Shown here in pieces: positions 52,810 through 61,429 of a stretch of 64,000 nucleotides of DNA (its first letter is position 1; every line of letters starts with the position of its first letter). Location: NCBI RefSeq assembly GCF_014898155.1, contig NZ_CP062938.1, positions 62,001-126,000 on the forward strand, given 5' to 3'. A model generated the notes under the pieces. That model saw only the letters and a program-made list of their open reading frames with translations. It did no database searches and was not told the origin of the DNA. Position numbers and translations under genes: made by a program. Origin of the DNA: Bifidobacterium eulemuris (GTDB lineage: Bacteria > Actinomycetota > Actinomycetes > Actinomycetales > Bifidobacteriaceae).

Positions 52810-53472
52810 ATGGCAGACATCTATGCATTCCCGACGGGTGCGCCTCCAACGGCGTCGGCGCCCCGGCAAGACGGATTGCCCGAACGGCCTGCCGGCGTGC
52901 CCGATGAGATGTGGAACGCCGTGGAATCGGTTCGGGATATGACGCGTGTCGCCGACGTGCGTTATCGCGAGATTCCCGTCCCCTCCACACTGGCCGACTA
53001 CGGCATCGGCGTTGAACTGGAATGCGGCGAGCGTGATGGGAACACCGCTTCGTTCTCCTCCGACCTGTCCCATTCGCCGCGACTTGCCACGGGTTGGATT
53101 ATGATTCTTTTCTCGGCGCAGTCGCGTATCGACTGGGCCGGTCGCTGGCGATGCGTGGCCTTCACCCGATTGCCGCTGCATGCCAGCGAGAACGATGGAC
53201 TCGCCCCCCGCATGTATTGGGACGATATGTGCGACTTTCTGTCGGACGTGGACCCCGATTCCGTCGGCGGCACGGTGACCGTGACCCAGAACACGTCGTT
53301 CGGGTCGTTGCTGTCCGAGGCGGAGGCCGGCTGTGAGATGCGCGTGTCGTGGTCGCCGCTTGGTCTGCCTGACGGCGGACTCGACGCCGGCGCGCAGGTC
53401 GGCATGTGGGCCAGGTTCATCAGATCCACTGTTCGTTTCGACGAGGGATTGGGTAGTGACTCATCAGATTGA
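52810..53472 (+). CDS. DUF3000 family protein
   Basis: 220 residues. The N-terminal 30 residues are low-complexity. Then comes the actinobacterial DUF3000 domain (MWNAVESVRDMTRVADVRYR, TASFSSDLSHSPRLATGWIM, DWAGRWRCVAFTRLPL). No known activity. It stands upstream of the RNase D-like gene with a 17-bp overlap, an order conserved in actinobacteria. No clear ribosome site; TAGCCT lies a few bases before the ATG, so it may be leaderless. Confidence 0.85.
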   Translation: MADIYAFPTGAPPTASAPRQDGLPERPAGVPDEMWNAVESVRDMTRVADVRYREIPVPSTLADYGIGVELECGERDGNTASFSSDLSHSPRLATGWIMILFSAQSRIDWAGRWRCVAFTRLPLHASENDGLAPRMYWDDMCDFLSDVDPDSVGGTVTVTQNTSFGSLLSEAEAGCEMRVSWSPLGLPDGGLDAGAQVGMWARFIRSTVRFDEGLGSDSSD

Positions 53473-54769
53473 CCGCCGCATCGCCAAAGCGGAGCCGCGT
53501 CTGCTCAGCGAGCCGCGCGGGGGAGTGCCCGACGTGATCGACACACTCGCAGGGTTCCGTGAAGCATGCGACGCTTTGGCCGCGGCATCCGGCCCGTTGG
53601 CCGCCGATGCCGAACGCGCGTCCGGATACCGGTACGGCCATGAGGATTGGCTGGTGCAGTTCAAACGCGGTGACGCCGGCATCATGCTGTTCGACCCGGT
53701 GGCTTTGGGACAGGCCGGTGCCGATTGGAACGACTTCAACCGCGCCGTGGGCGACGCCACTTGGATTCTGCATGATTCGATGATGGACCTGCCGGGCTTC
53801 GGCGACCTGGGGATGACCCCGCAACGCCTGTTCGACACGGAGATCGCCGCGCGATTGCTCGGCATGCACCGCTTCGGGCTCGCCGCGGTGATCGAGCATT
53901 ATCTCGGCGTGACCTTGGCCAAAGAACATTCCGCGGCCGACTGGTCGTACCGCCCGCTGCCGCGCGACTGGCGCAACTACGCCGCGCTGGATGTGGAACT
54001 GCTTATCGAGCTGGAGGCGTTGATGCGCCGGGACCTGCGTGAGCATGGCAAGGACGAATGGGCCGAGGAGGAGTTCGCGTTCGCCCTGCGGGAGGGGCTC
54101 GCACCTAAGCCTGCGCATCCCGCGCCTTGGATGCGCATCTCACGCATCACCCAGCTGGGCCGTGACCGACGCGGACTCGCCATCGCCAAATCGCTGTGGG
54201 AGGAGCGCGACCGGTTGGCCCGCCAATACGACATTGCCCCCAGCCTTCTGCTGGCCGATTCGTCGATTATGGAGGCCGCGCAGAAGAAACCGCATAACGT
54301 GCGCGAATTCCGTGCGATCCGCTGTCTCAACGAGCGTGTGCGTATGCGTACCGGCAGTGCGCAGGACAAAATGTTCGAACGATACGCGCCCATCCAACGC
54401 GAGGTCAAACCCCGCGTTTGGAAGGATGCGATCCAACGCGCGCTGGACCTGAAACCCGGCGAACTGCCCGTCATGCCATCCAGTCAATCCGGAGAGAACG
54501 AGACGAACGCGCCCCGGTCGATGCGCATCTGGCAGACCCGCCATCCCGAACGATACGAGCGCCTGCAACGGGTGCGCAAGGTCGTCAACCAAATCGGCGA
54601 GGACACGCGCACGCCTGCCGAAATCATCGTCAAACCGCAGATTCTGCGCAACCTCTGCTGGCTGGATGATCCCGCGAATGTGGACGTGGCGCGATTCCTC
54701 GAGGAGCAGGGCGCCAGAACATGGCAAGTGAAACTCATCGCAGCGTCCGTGAGTAGGGTTATCATGTAG
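53456..54769 (+). CDS. RNase D-like 3'-5' exonuclease with HRDC domain
   Basis: 437 residues from the GTG at 53456, inside the end of DUF3000. DEDD exonuclease motifs: DAERASGYRY (Asp, Glu), DFNRAVGDATWILHD and LFDTEIAARLLG, and DWRNYAALDVELLIEL at the end of the exonuclease domain. An HRDC domain follows (SLWEERDRLARQYDIAPSLL). Actinobacterial Rnd homologues trim structured RNAs. The gene is translationally linked to DUF3000. tig follows 52 bp on. Confidence 0.9.
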   Translation: MTHQIDRRIAKAEPRLLSEPRGGVPDVIDTLAGFREACDALAAASGPLAADAERASGYRYGHEDWLVQFKRGDAGIMLFDPVALGQAGADWNDFNRAVGDATWILHDSMMDLPGFGDLGMTPQRLFDTEIAARLLGMHRFGLAAVIEHYLGVTLAKEHSAADWSYRPLPRDWRNYAALDVELLIELEALMRRDLREHGKDEWAEEEFAFALREGLAPKPAHPAPWMRISRITQLGRDRRGLAIAKSLWEERDRLARQYDIAPSLLLADSSIMEAAQKKPHNVREFRAIRCLNERVRMRTGSAQDKMFERYAPIQREVKPRVWKDAIQRALDLKPGELPVMPSSQSGENETNAPRSMRIWQTRHPERYERLQRVRKVVNQIGEDTRTPAEIIVKPQILRNLCWLDDPANVDVARFLEEQGARTWQVKLIAASVSRVIM

Positions 54770-54821
54770 AGGTTGCCCTACGGCAGAATGTAAGAAAACA
54801 CGACTTTCAGGAGCGTTAAGC

Positions 54822-56183
54822 GTGAAAATCAGCGTTAGGAATCTTGAGCCGACCAAGGTGAAGCTCACCGTCACCGTCGACCCGGAGGAGTTCGAACCCT
54901 ATCTGGACGAGGCCCGCAAGGAGATCGCCAAGCAGGCGAACATCCCCGGCTTCCGCAAGGGACATGTGCCGGCGAAGCTCATCGAGCAGCGTTACGGATT
55001 CGCCGGCATCGCCGGTGAGGCCGTGAACAACGCGGTGCCGGAGCTCTACTCCAAGGCGCTCGAGGAGAAGAAGATCCGCCCGATGGCCCAGCCCGAGCTG
55101 GACGTGCAGGAAGTCCCCGCCTCCTCCAAGGACGAGACCAAGCTGAAGTTCATCGCCACCGTGGAGCGTCGCCCGGAGATCAATCTGCCGAAGCTCGACG
55201 GCATGGAGATCGCCATCGCCAAGCCCGAAGTCAAGGATGAGGACGTGAACGCCCGCCTTGAATCCCTGCGCCAGCGTTTCGGCACCCTCGTGGGTGTGGA
55301 CCGCCCGGCCGCCAAGGGCGACTTCGCCAACATCGACCTGGACGCCCAGATCGACGGCGAGTCCGTCGACTCCCAGGAAGGCGTGAGCTACGAGCTCGGC
55401 TCCGGCACCATGCTCGACGGCTTGGATGAGGCCCTCGAAGGCCTGTCCGCCGGCGAGGAGACCACCTTCGAAGGCACGCTGGAAGCCGGCGAGCACGAGG
55501 GCGAGAAGGCCCAGATCAAGGTGAAGGTCAACTCCGTGAAGGCCGAGGAACTGCCGGAGCTGGACGACGAGTTCGCCCAGGAAGCCTCCGAGTTCGACAC
55601 CCTCGAGGAGCTCAAGGAAGATATCCGCAAGAACGCTGCCGACGCCGCCAAGGGCCGCCAGGCCACCGACGCCCGCGACGCGTTCATCGCCAAGCTGCAG
55701 GAAGAGCTGGAGATCCCTGTGCCGAAGGGCGTCAAGGCCTCCATGGTCGAAGAGCACCTCAAGGGCATGACCCCGGATCCGGAGAAGGCCACCAAGGAGC
55801 AGAAGGCCGAGGCCGAGGAGCAGGTCGAGAAGGAACTGCGCGACCAGATGACCCTCGACGCTCTGGCCGAGATGCTGGACGTGCAGGTCTCCCAGGCCGA
55901 CGTGTTCAACTTCCTCGCCTCCATCGCCCAGCAGTACGGCATGGATCCGAACAACTTCATCCAGGCAATCGTCCGCAACGGCCAGCTCGGCTCCGCCGTG
56001 CAGGAAGTCGGCCGTTCCAAGGGCCTGCTCGCCGGCATGCGTGCCGTGAAGTTCACCGCCGACGGCGAAGAGGTCGACCTGTCCGCGTTCCTCGGTGAGG
56101 ACGACGAAGAGGCCGACTCCGTCGAAGCCGCTTCCGCCGCCGCTGCCGTGGCCGACGAACTGGCCAACGCCGACGCCGAGTGA
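54822..56183 (+). CDS. tig: Trigger factor
   Basis: 453 residues from the GTG at 54822 with CAGGAGCG. The ribosome-binding signature is GFRKGHVP (residues 44-51), then the PPIase domain (about 150-235) and a long helical C-terminal chaperone part. The end is acidic with an Ala-rich run (EAASAAAAVADELA). It binds nascent chains at the ribosome exit. Codons show high expression. A terminator follows. Confidence 0.97.
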   Translation: MKISVRNLEPTKVKLTVTVDPEEFEPYLDEARKEIAKQANIPGFRKGHVPAKLIEQRYGFAGIAGEAVNNAVPELYSKALEEKKIRPMAQPELDVQEVPASSKDETKLKFIATVERRPEINLPKLDGMEIAIAKPEVKDEDVNARLESLRQRFGTLVGVDRPAAKGDFANIDLDAQIDGESVDSQEGVSYELGSGTMLDGLDEALEGLSAGEETTFEGTLEAGEHEGEKAQIKVKVNSVKAEELPELDDEFAQEASEFDTLEELKEDIRKNAADAAKGRQATDARDAFIAKLQEELEIPVPKGVKASMVEEHLKGMTPDPEKATKEQKAEAEEQVEKELRDQMTLDALAEMLDVQVSQADVFNFLASIAQQYGMDPNNFIQAIVRNGQLGSAVQEVGRSKGLLAGMRAVKFTADGEEVDLSAFLGEDDEEADSVEAASAAAAVADELANADAE

Positions 56184-56255
56184 GCCTGCACTGACTCTGC
56201 TGTCATCGACGCTGCTGCCTACAATGCGGCCGACAGCTAGTCACTAGCTTCTAAC

Positions 56256-56293
56256 AAAAGACCGGAACCCGTTATGGGTTCCGGTCTTTTGCT
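56256..56293 (+). terminator. Rho-independent terminator after tig
   Basis: AAAAGACCGGAACCC (56256-56270) pairs with GGGTTCCGGTCTTTT (56276-56290). It works in both directions. Confidence 0.92.
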
Positions 56294-56329
56294 ATTGAGC
56301 TGCGGTTGTTGTTATGCCGTGCACTCGTT

Positions 56330-56490
56330 ACTCGTCATGCCGAATGCATGTTCTCCGTTATGTCGGCGGTCCTTCTTCTTCGTTATGTTGTCGATTCTTC
56401 TCCGTCATGGCGGTGTTCCGTCTTTGTTATGCCGAGCGTATGCTTCCCCCGTCATGCCGAGCGCATTCGAGGCATCTCATCCCGCCACTC
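56330..56490. repeat. GTCATGCCGAGCG repeat cluster
   Basis: At least five short units (CGTCATGCCGAATGC, GTTATGCCGAGCG, GTCATGCCGAGCGCATTCGA and similar) occur between tig and mazG. They are related to the unit at 57355-57520 and more distantly to the CATCCTGAGCGGAGCG family. Confidence 0.6.
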
Positions 56491-56523
56491 CGCTAAGTTC
56501 ATGTTGATGTTCCCTGACAGCTT

Positions 56524-57288
56524 CTACCGAGCGCCTGATTCCAACTCGACAATCCTCTGCTCGACCTCACGCAGACGATTGCGCAAAGCCGATTCGATAT
56601 CGACCCCATCGGCGTCGGCCTGCTGAATGACGCGCAGAATCTGATCGGCGTAATCATCCGGCGTCGGCTGGGATGAGTCTTCGTTGGCATCGGCCCGCAG
56701 CATGGCTTTTACGAATAGTTCCGAATCGTCGGCCTTGGCCACACGGTGCACGATCTTCGCCGCGCGAGGGAACGCGCCCTGCGCGTGCGAGATGCCTTCG
56801 ATGACGGACTTGCGGCGCTTCTCACGCTGCTTCATCTGATTCCACGTCGCCAGCACCTCTTCGGCGGACTCCTCTTTGCCTGCGTTCGCATCATCATCAG
56901 GCGCGAACACATTCGGATGGCGGGTGATGAGCTTATCGACCAGACGGTCGCACACCTCATCCAAGGTGAACGGGTCGGTCGCATCCTTCTCGCATACGGC
57001 GGCCTGATACAGCGACTGCATGAGCAGATCACCGAGTTCCTCGCGCATGCCTTCGCGGTCGTTCTCCTCAACCGTATCGACGAATTCGTAGGTCTCCTCA
57101 AGCAGATTCTTAAGCAAAGTCGTGTTGGTCTGCTTCTCGTCCCACGGGCATCCGCCGGGATTGGCGAGAATCGTCACCAGCACGCGGGTGCGCTCCAACG
57201 CGGTCGGTGCTTGGACGACGGGATCAAGCTTCGAACACCGTTCGAATCCTGCGGGCAGTTGGTAATCATCATGTGCTGATTCAGTCAT
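56524..57288 (-). CDS. mazG: Nucleoside triphosphate pyrophosphohydrolase MazG
   Basis: 254 residues from the ATG at 57288; an ATG at 57297 would add three. MazG fold with the Mg sites EETYEFVDTVEEN and REELGDLLMQSL; the substrate segment is NPGGCPWDEKQTNTTLLKNL. It hydrolyses non-canonical or excess NTPs and can lower ppGpp. The gene is framed on both sides by GTCATGCCGAGCG repeats, which may end or protect the transcript. Confidence 0.93.
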   Translation of the reverse strand: MTESAHDDYQLPAGFERCSKLDPVVQAPTALERTRVLVTILANPGGCPWDEKQTNTTLLKNLLEETYEFVDTVEENDREGMREELGDLLMQSLYQAAVCEKDATDPFTLDEVCDRLVDKLITRHPNVFAPDDDANAGKEESAEEVLATWNQMKQREKRRKSVIEGISHAQGAFPRAAKIVHRVAKADDSELFVKAMLRADANEDSSQPTPDDYADQILRVIQQADADGVDIESALRNRLREVEQRIVELESGAR

Positions 57289-57354
57289 GCAGCCCATACT
57301 AATCTCGCCCAAGTAACAGCGCCCATCCGATGGCCTCGATTGGTTGATGCGCCC

Positions 57355-57520
57355 TTCGTCATGCCGAGTGTCCCTCTCCTTCGTCATGCCGAGCGAAGTC
57401 GAGGCATCTCCATCCTCGTCATATCGAGCGTCCCTTTCCCTCGTCATGCAAGTGTTCCCTCCTTCGTCATGCGAGTGTTCCCTTCTTCGTCATGCCGAGC
57501 GAAGTCGGGGCATCTCCACC
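57355..57520. repeat. GTCATGCCGAGCG repeat cluster upstream of mazG
   Basis: Four to six units around CGTCATGCCGAGCGAAGTCG, then AGGCATCTCC, in tandem with shortened ones. It lies in the divergent gap between mazG and the gene at 57571. Confidence 0.65.
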
Positions 57521-57570
57521 ATCCTGTCGTACACTTGTCCCAGCGGATTATGGCGGCGAAACGAGGGCAT

Positions 57571-57954
57571 ATGAGCGACAACAGCACGGACCGCAAAGCG
57601 CTGGAGGCGCTGGCGAGGGAGTCGCCCCAAGAGCAGATCGCCTATTACCGCAAACCGTTCATGGTGCTGTGGGCCGCCGTGCAGGAGGCGAGCAGCGAAC
57701 TGTCCGAAGATTACGATCTCTCACCAGAAATGGCCCAACTGTGGGTAGCCGAACGCATGCGCCAAGTCTCCGATTCTCTGGTGGACCGCTTGGCGGAGAA
57801 GGCCGCGTCGCGCGGCATCAGCAAATCGAATATCGCCCGCGCCGCCGATGCCAGTCCCGCCAACGCCTTGCGGCGGTTCCCGCGCTTGCGAAACGATGCC
57901 GATGCCACCAAAACCCGTCTGCTTATCGACGACGTCCTCGATTCGTTGGAGTAG
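57571..57954 (+). CDS. Small HTH-like hypothetical protein
   Basis: 127 residues from ATG 57571 after ACGAGGG. All helical. The segment SRGISKSNIARAADASPANALRRFPRLRND resembles a helix-turn-helix with a recognition helix. I do not recognise a named family. Possible DNA-binding regulator. GC and codons match the host. Confidence 0.65.
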   Translation: MSDNSTDRKALEALARESPQEQIAYYRKPFMVLWAAVQEASSELSEDYDLSPEMAQLWVAERMRQVSDSLVDRLAEKAASRGISKSNIARAADASPANALRRFPRLRNDADATKTRLLIDDVLDSLE

Positions 57955-58094
57955 CCGTAGGCCTGCCCCCTTCTGGTTCTCGGGCTTTAACGTGTTGACT
58001 CCTGCGGGCGTGGATGAGTTGCTGTGCGCTATCACGCCGTCAACGGTGATGGATAACCCGTGTGTGTATGATTCGGCAGTTACTGCCGATTCGC

Positions 58095-58208
58095 CCACGT
58101 TGAAAATCCATCTCCCGTGGATAAGCTGCCATTTACTATCGGAATGTCCACGTTGAGGGCTGGGCCTCGTGGATAAGATGTCATTGAATACCGGAACACC
58201 TACGCTGA
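58095..58208 (+). repeat. Tandem repeat, about 52 bp, 2.2 units
   Basis: CCACGTTGA at 58095 and 58148 (third, decayed copy at 58199), and CGTGGATAAG at 58116 and 58168. Within each unit CCACG pairs with CGTGG, giving a small hairpin per unit. It lies directly upstream of a decayed gene. The 57955-58168 gap holds nothing else that I can support. Confidence 0.6.
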
Positions 58209-58928
58209 TGGACTATACGTGGGCCATACCGATCGCGCGGGTCTTCCGCCGGTTCATCCAATCGGATCGCCTTGGGATGACGATCCGTGTGAGAGCGACC
58301 TGATCGATTGCCAGATAGTGCTTGATTTGTACGCCCAGATCAAGGGCGATGAGTCCGAAGAGACGATGAAGCGAGCCTATGCTGAATGCTTCTAGAGTCT
58401 GGGAGCTGATGATTCTGAATCGTGTATCGACGTGGAATCGCCGGCTTTCGTGCATGCGGCTGATGAGTGGGTGACATTCGACTTCACCGACGAAGATGGG
58501 CTGACGCCGCTGGAATACGTGGTGGCCCACGCGGCGGAGCTTGCCGCATCCGAGCCGCGGTTGACCGCCGAATGCATTCGTATGGCGAAGTCCGTCTCGA
58601 CGACGCACAGCGAGAGCGTGTGCGTTTGGTGCGCGACCGGTGCAGGGCGCTGACGATTCTGGGTGACTGCATGGTGCGTTGGGAAGAGCTGGCCGCGTCG
58701 ATTTATTATGCTCCGATTCGGACGAATCCGGCTGAGCTTTTGGTGGGATTGTTCGATTTCGGTGCCGATGCCGCGATGCTGGATCCTGGCATTGGGCGCA
58801 ACCTGCTGATTGGTGTGTTCCTTGACGCATGGGCCGCTTTGCCGCATCGCGCCTATGGCGGTCAGACTCCTGAGGAGGCCGGTGAACGCCTGCCCATCAT
58901 CGACCCCAACGACCCGCTGTTCGACTGA
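58169..58928 (+). pseudogene. Decayed gene with in-frame stop and frameshifts
   Basis: Three coherent pieces in order. About 58214-58395: GHTDRAGLPPVHPIGSPWDD to MKRAYAECF, ending at TAG 58393. The same frame then continues 58396-58600 (SLGADDSESCIDVESPAFVH, EWVTFDFTDEDGLTPLEYVV). A shift near 58600 leads to RLDDAQRERVRLVRDRCRAL through IIDPNDPLFD and the stop at 58928. No known domain. At least one stop and one or two shifts show that it is inactive. Confidence 0.65.
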
Positions 58929-59092
58929 GCCTGCACGGGTTTGGCTGCCCGGAATGTTGGAAACGTGCAGCAAAACCCCTGTTTCATGTTGGAAAAGTGG
59001 CAGGCGACGGGCTATTTTGTGTTGGAAAATGTGCACGCTGAGATGATTGGGTATGGTTGAAGGGCGTGACAACACAGTGAAAGAGTGCTGAT

Positions 59093-59467
59093 ATGGCGTT
59101 GAGAATGACGGATGACGAGTTCGCGGCCGCAGTCGAGGAGGCGTTGGATTCGATTCCCGAACGGTTCCGCGAAGTGCTCGACAATGTGGGCATCGCCATG
59201 GCCGACGAGCCGAACGAGCGCGAGCTCGCCTCCATGTGCGGCTCCCACGGCGAGTTGCTGGGGTTGTATGAAGGCGTGCCGATCACGCAGCGCACCACCA
59301 GTTACGGCGGTGTGATGCCTGACATCATCACCATCTTCAAAGGCCCACACGAACGCGTCTGCTCCACCCGCCAGCAGCTCGTCCGCCAGATCGGCATCAC
59401 CGTGATCCATGAAATCGGCCACTACTTCGGCCTCGACGACGACTACCTCCATTCGCACGGGTACTGA
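59093..59467 (+). CDS. Zincin-like metallopeptidase family protein
   Basis: 124 residues. The zinc motif is VIHEIGHYFGLDDDYLHSHG (HExxH with a third ligand Asp/His) at the C-terminus. The family (PF06262, possibly gluzincin-like) is common in actinobacteria; physiological substrates are unknown. The 3' end, 59417-59467, recurs as a diverged 51-bp copy at 60821-60871. Confidence 0.88.
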   Translation: MALRMTDDEFAAAVEEALDSIPERFREVLDNVGIAMADEPNERELASMCGSHGELLGLYEGVPITQRTTSYGGVMPDIITIFKGPHERVCSTRQQLVRQIGITVIHEIGHYFGLDDDYLHSHGY

Positions 59468-59512
59468 TATGGATACGGGTGTGTGCATTAGATCGGCTGG
59501 ATCCGCTGGCGC

Positions 59513-59594
59513 AAATCGGGAATAGAGTGGGTGTAAATCAGGAATAGAATAGGTGTAAATCGGGAATAGAAAGCGTGTTAATCTGGATTAGATG
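59513..59594 (+). repeat. Four 22-bp iterons upstream of DUF4143 ATPase gene
   Basis: Units start at 59513, 59535, 59557 and (partial) 59579. The consensus is aaatcgGGAATAGAa followed by about 7 bp ending GTGT. The period is exactly 22 bp, two helical turns. They end 30 bp before the ATPase start. Iterons like this bind a regulator or the product itself. Confidence 0.75.
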
Positions 59595-59623
59595 ATGCCA
59601 TAAGTTGAAGGAAAGGCGACTCG

Positions 59624-60784
59624 ATGATTCCGCGGGCTATTACGCCGACCATGATTCGGCAGTTTCAACAGTTTCCTATCCTTACTTTGACGGGCACAAG
59701 GCAGAGCGGCAAAACTACGTTGATTCGTGAACAGTTTCCCCAGTATGATTACGTGTCGTTAGAGAATCCCGATGCGCAAAGTCTCGCTGTGAATGATCCC
59801 CGGACGTTTCTTGCCAGATACAACAACCATGCCATATTCGATGAGGCGCAGCGTGTGCCGCAGTTGTTCTCTTACCTGCAAGGCATCGTCGATGAGCGGG
59901 GGCAGGAGCCGGGACAGTTCATATTATCCGGATCTCAGAATTTTCTGCTGATGCAAGGCATCTCACAGTCATTGGCCGGGAGGGCAGCGGTTCTTCACCT
60001 GATGCCGTTGTCTCATAGCGAGTTGGCGAATGCTGGCATGGGCATGGATATGTGGGTTCGCAGAGGCGGTTATCCGCGAATTTACGACATTGGTCTTGAT
60101 CCTATTGACTATTTTCCGAACTACGTGTCTACGTATGTGGAGCGGGACGTCCGTGAAGAGTTGGGTGTGCGTAAGCTGTCCCAATTCCGCGACTTTCTTG
60201 TGCAGTGCGCAGTTCGGGTCGGCGAGGTGGTCAACTATAGCGCCATGGCTTCCGCTTGTGGCGTCGACGCAAAGACCGTCGAGGAGTGGATTTCGATGTT
60301 GGAATCCAGTTTCATCGCCTTCAGGTTGCACCCTTACCATAAGAACTTCGGCAAACGATTGATCAAGGCGCCGAAACTGTATTTTTATGACACTGGATTG
60401 GCTAGTTATCTACTCGATCTGGAAAGTGATGATGAGTTGATGATGAGCAAGTATCGTGGCCCTCTGTTTGAGAACGCCGTGGTATCGGAAATTATGAAGG
60501 CGTATGCCGTGCGTGGAAGAACTCCACGCTTGTACTATTGGCGTGATGATAAACAGCAGGAAATCGACTTGATTATCGAGAAGGGCGGGGTCGTTCGCTA
60601 TGCAATCGAAGTGAAGGCTTCTGCGACGTATGATTCGCATGCTTTCGCCACAATTTCAAAGTTGTCCGAAATCATGGGATTGGATTTGGCACAACGCATC
60701 GTGGTGTACGGTGGGCGTGACTCTATGGAAACCTCTTTCGGAAGACTGCTGACCATCGGTGATATACCGCAGCTGACATTATGA
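59624..60784 (+). CDS. AAA-type ATPase with DUF4143 domain
   Basis: 386 residues. Walker A LTGTRQSGKTTLIREQF, Walker B HAIFDEAQRVPQLF and sensor ILSGSQNFLLM lie in the N-terminal half. The C-terminal DUF4143 part has APKLYFYDTGLASYLL, GPLFENAVVSEIMK and the PD-(D/E)XK-like YWRDDKQQEIDLIIEKG...AIEVKAS. The nuclease-like Asp, Glu-x-Lys pattern is present. Function of the family is unknown, with suggested roles in defence or selfish elements. It is preceded by 22-bp iterons and followed by a copy of the 3' end of the neighbouring peptidase gene, so it looks inserted. Confidence 0.9.
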   Translation: MIPRAITPTMIRQFQQFPILTLTGTRQSGKTTLIREQFPQYDYVSLENPDAQSLAVNDPRTFLARYNNHAIFDEAQRVPQLFSYLQGIVDERGQEPGQFILSGSQNFLLMQGISQSLAGRAAVLHLMPLSHSELANAGMGMDMWVRRGGYPRIYDIGLDPIDYFPNYVSTYVERDVREELGVRKLSQFRDFLVQCAVRVGEVVNYSAMASACGVDAKTVEEWISMLESSFIAFRLHPYHKNFGKRLIKAPKLYFYDTGLASYLLDLESDDELMMSKYRGPLFENAVVSEIMKAYAVRGRTPRLYYWRDDKQQEIDLIIEKGGVVRYAIEVKASATYDSHAFATISKLSEIMGLDLAQRIVVYGGRDSMETSFGRLLTIGDIPQLTL

Positions 60785-60820
60785 TTGTGAGAAGACCGGG
60801 CTTGTGATGCGAGGCGGGGC

Positions 60821-60871
60821 GGCCGCTGCTTCGGCCTCGACGACGATTCCCTCCATTCGCATGGATACTAG
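60821..60871 (+). pseudogene. 51-bp diverged copy of metallopeptidase gene end
   Basis: It encodes FGLDDDSLHSHGY and a stop. It has the same length as 59417-59467 with about 43 of 51 bases alike. It shows that the peptidase gene, or a paralogue, once ended here. Confidence 0.7.
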
Positions 60872-60951
60872 TTGTTGTGGATGATGGTTTGTTCTGGTTT
60901 GCAGCCGATTTCTACGATGCGCCAGAGCTTGTGCGGGTCTTTCTCGTTCAT
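60868..60951 (-). pseudogene. N-terminal stub of HEPN-like partner gene
   Basis: The ATG at 60951 overlaps the stop of the nucleotidyltransferase (ATGA). It encodes MNEKDPHKLWRIVEIGCKPE and QTIIHNN, then a stop at the peptidase-end copy. HEPN toxins paired with MNT proteins start in this way and in this position. The rest is deleted. The family call is an inference from position and the first residues. Confidence 0.5.
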
Positions 60952-61244
60952 AGCAGCACCGCGTCCTTGAATACGGCGTTGCGGAACGGTCCATCATTGA
61001 GTTCGCTCAGCTCGTACATGTCCACATCTTTGCCGGATTTCTCTCGTAGTTCTTCGGCCATGGCGAATACGTTCAATGGGCTGAATCCGGGATTGCCTTC
61101 CAGCAACACGTCGATGTCTGAAGTCGATGTGGCCTCGTTACGCGCGTAGGAGCCGAACAAGCGTGCCGATTTCATGCCGTAATGCGACAACATGGGAACG
61201 ATGAGCTCGCGAAGTTCATCATGGCTGTATACATGTGAAATCAT
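60948..61244 (-). CDS. MNT-type nucleotidyltransferase (MntA-like antitoxin)
   Basis: 98 residues. The nucleotidyltransferase signature is LFGSYARNEATSTSDIDVLL (GSx9-10DxD). MntA-type proteins inactivate HEPN RNases by adding AMP to them. Here the downstream HEPN-like gene survives only as a 27-residue stub. It is thus an orphan antitoxin. Confidence 0.88.
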   Translation of the reverse strand: MISHVYSHDELRELIVPMLSHYGMKSARLFGSYARNEATSTSDIDVLLEGNPGFSPLNVFAMAEELREKSGKDVDMYELSELNDGPFRNAVFKDAVLL

Positions 61245-61361
61245 GACGACTCCCTCGTGCCGGAAGCTAACCTACCCTCATATTAGTGGTGCGCAAAATC
61301 TTGGACACTACCTGATGAGTTCTAGGTTTTAATAAGCAAATGATTGTGTTTAAATGTGATA

Positions 61362-61379
61362 TTTGCAGAAAAATGCAAA
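61362..61379. promoter_or_regulatory. TTTGCA-N6-TGCAAA palindrome upstream of ATPase gene
   Basis: A perfect 6-6-6 dyad 50 bp before the ATPase start. TATGAT, a likely -10 box, lies a few bases downstream. The region is very AT-rich. Candidate operator. Confidence 0.45.
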
Positions 61380-61429
61380 AATGCCGATTTTTATGATATA
61401 GTTAGCTTGTCAACGTAGAGGAGGGCGAC

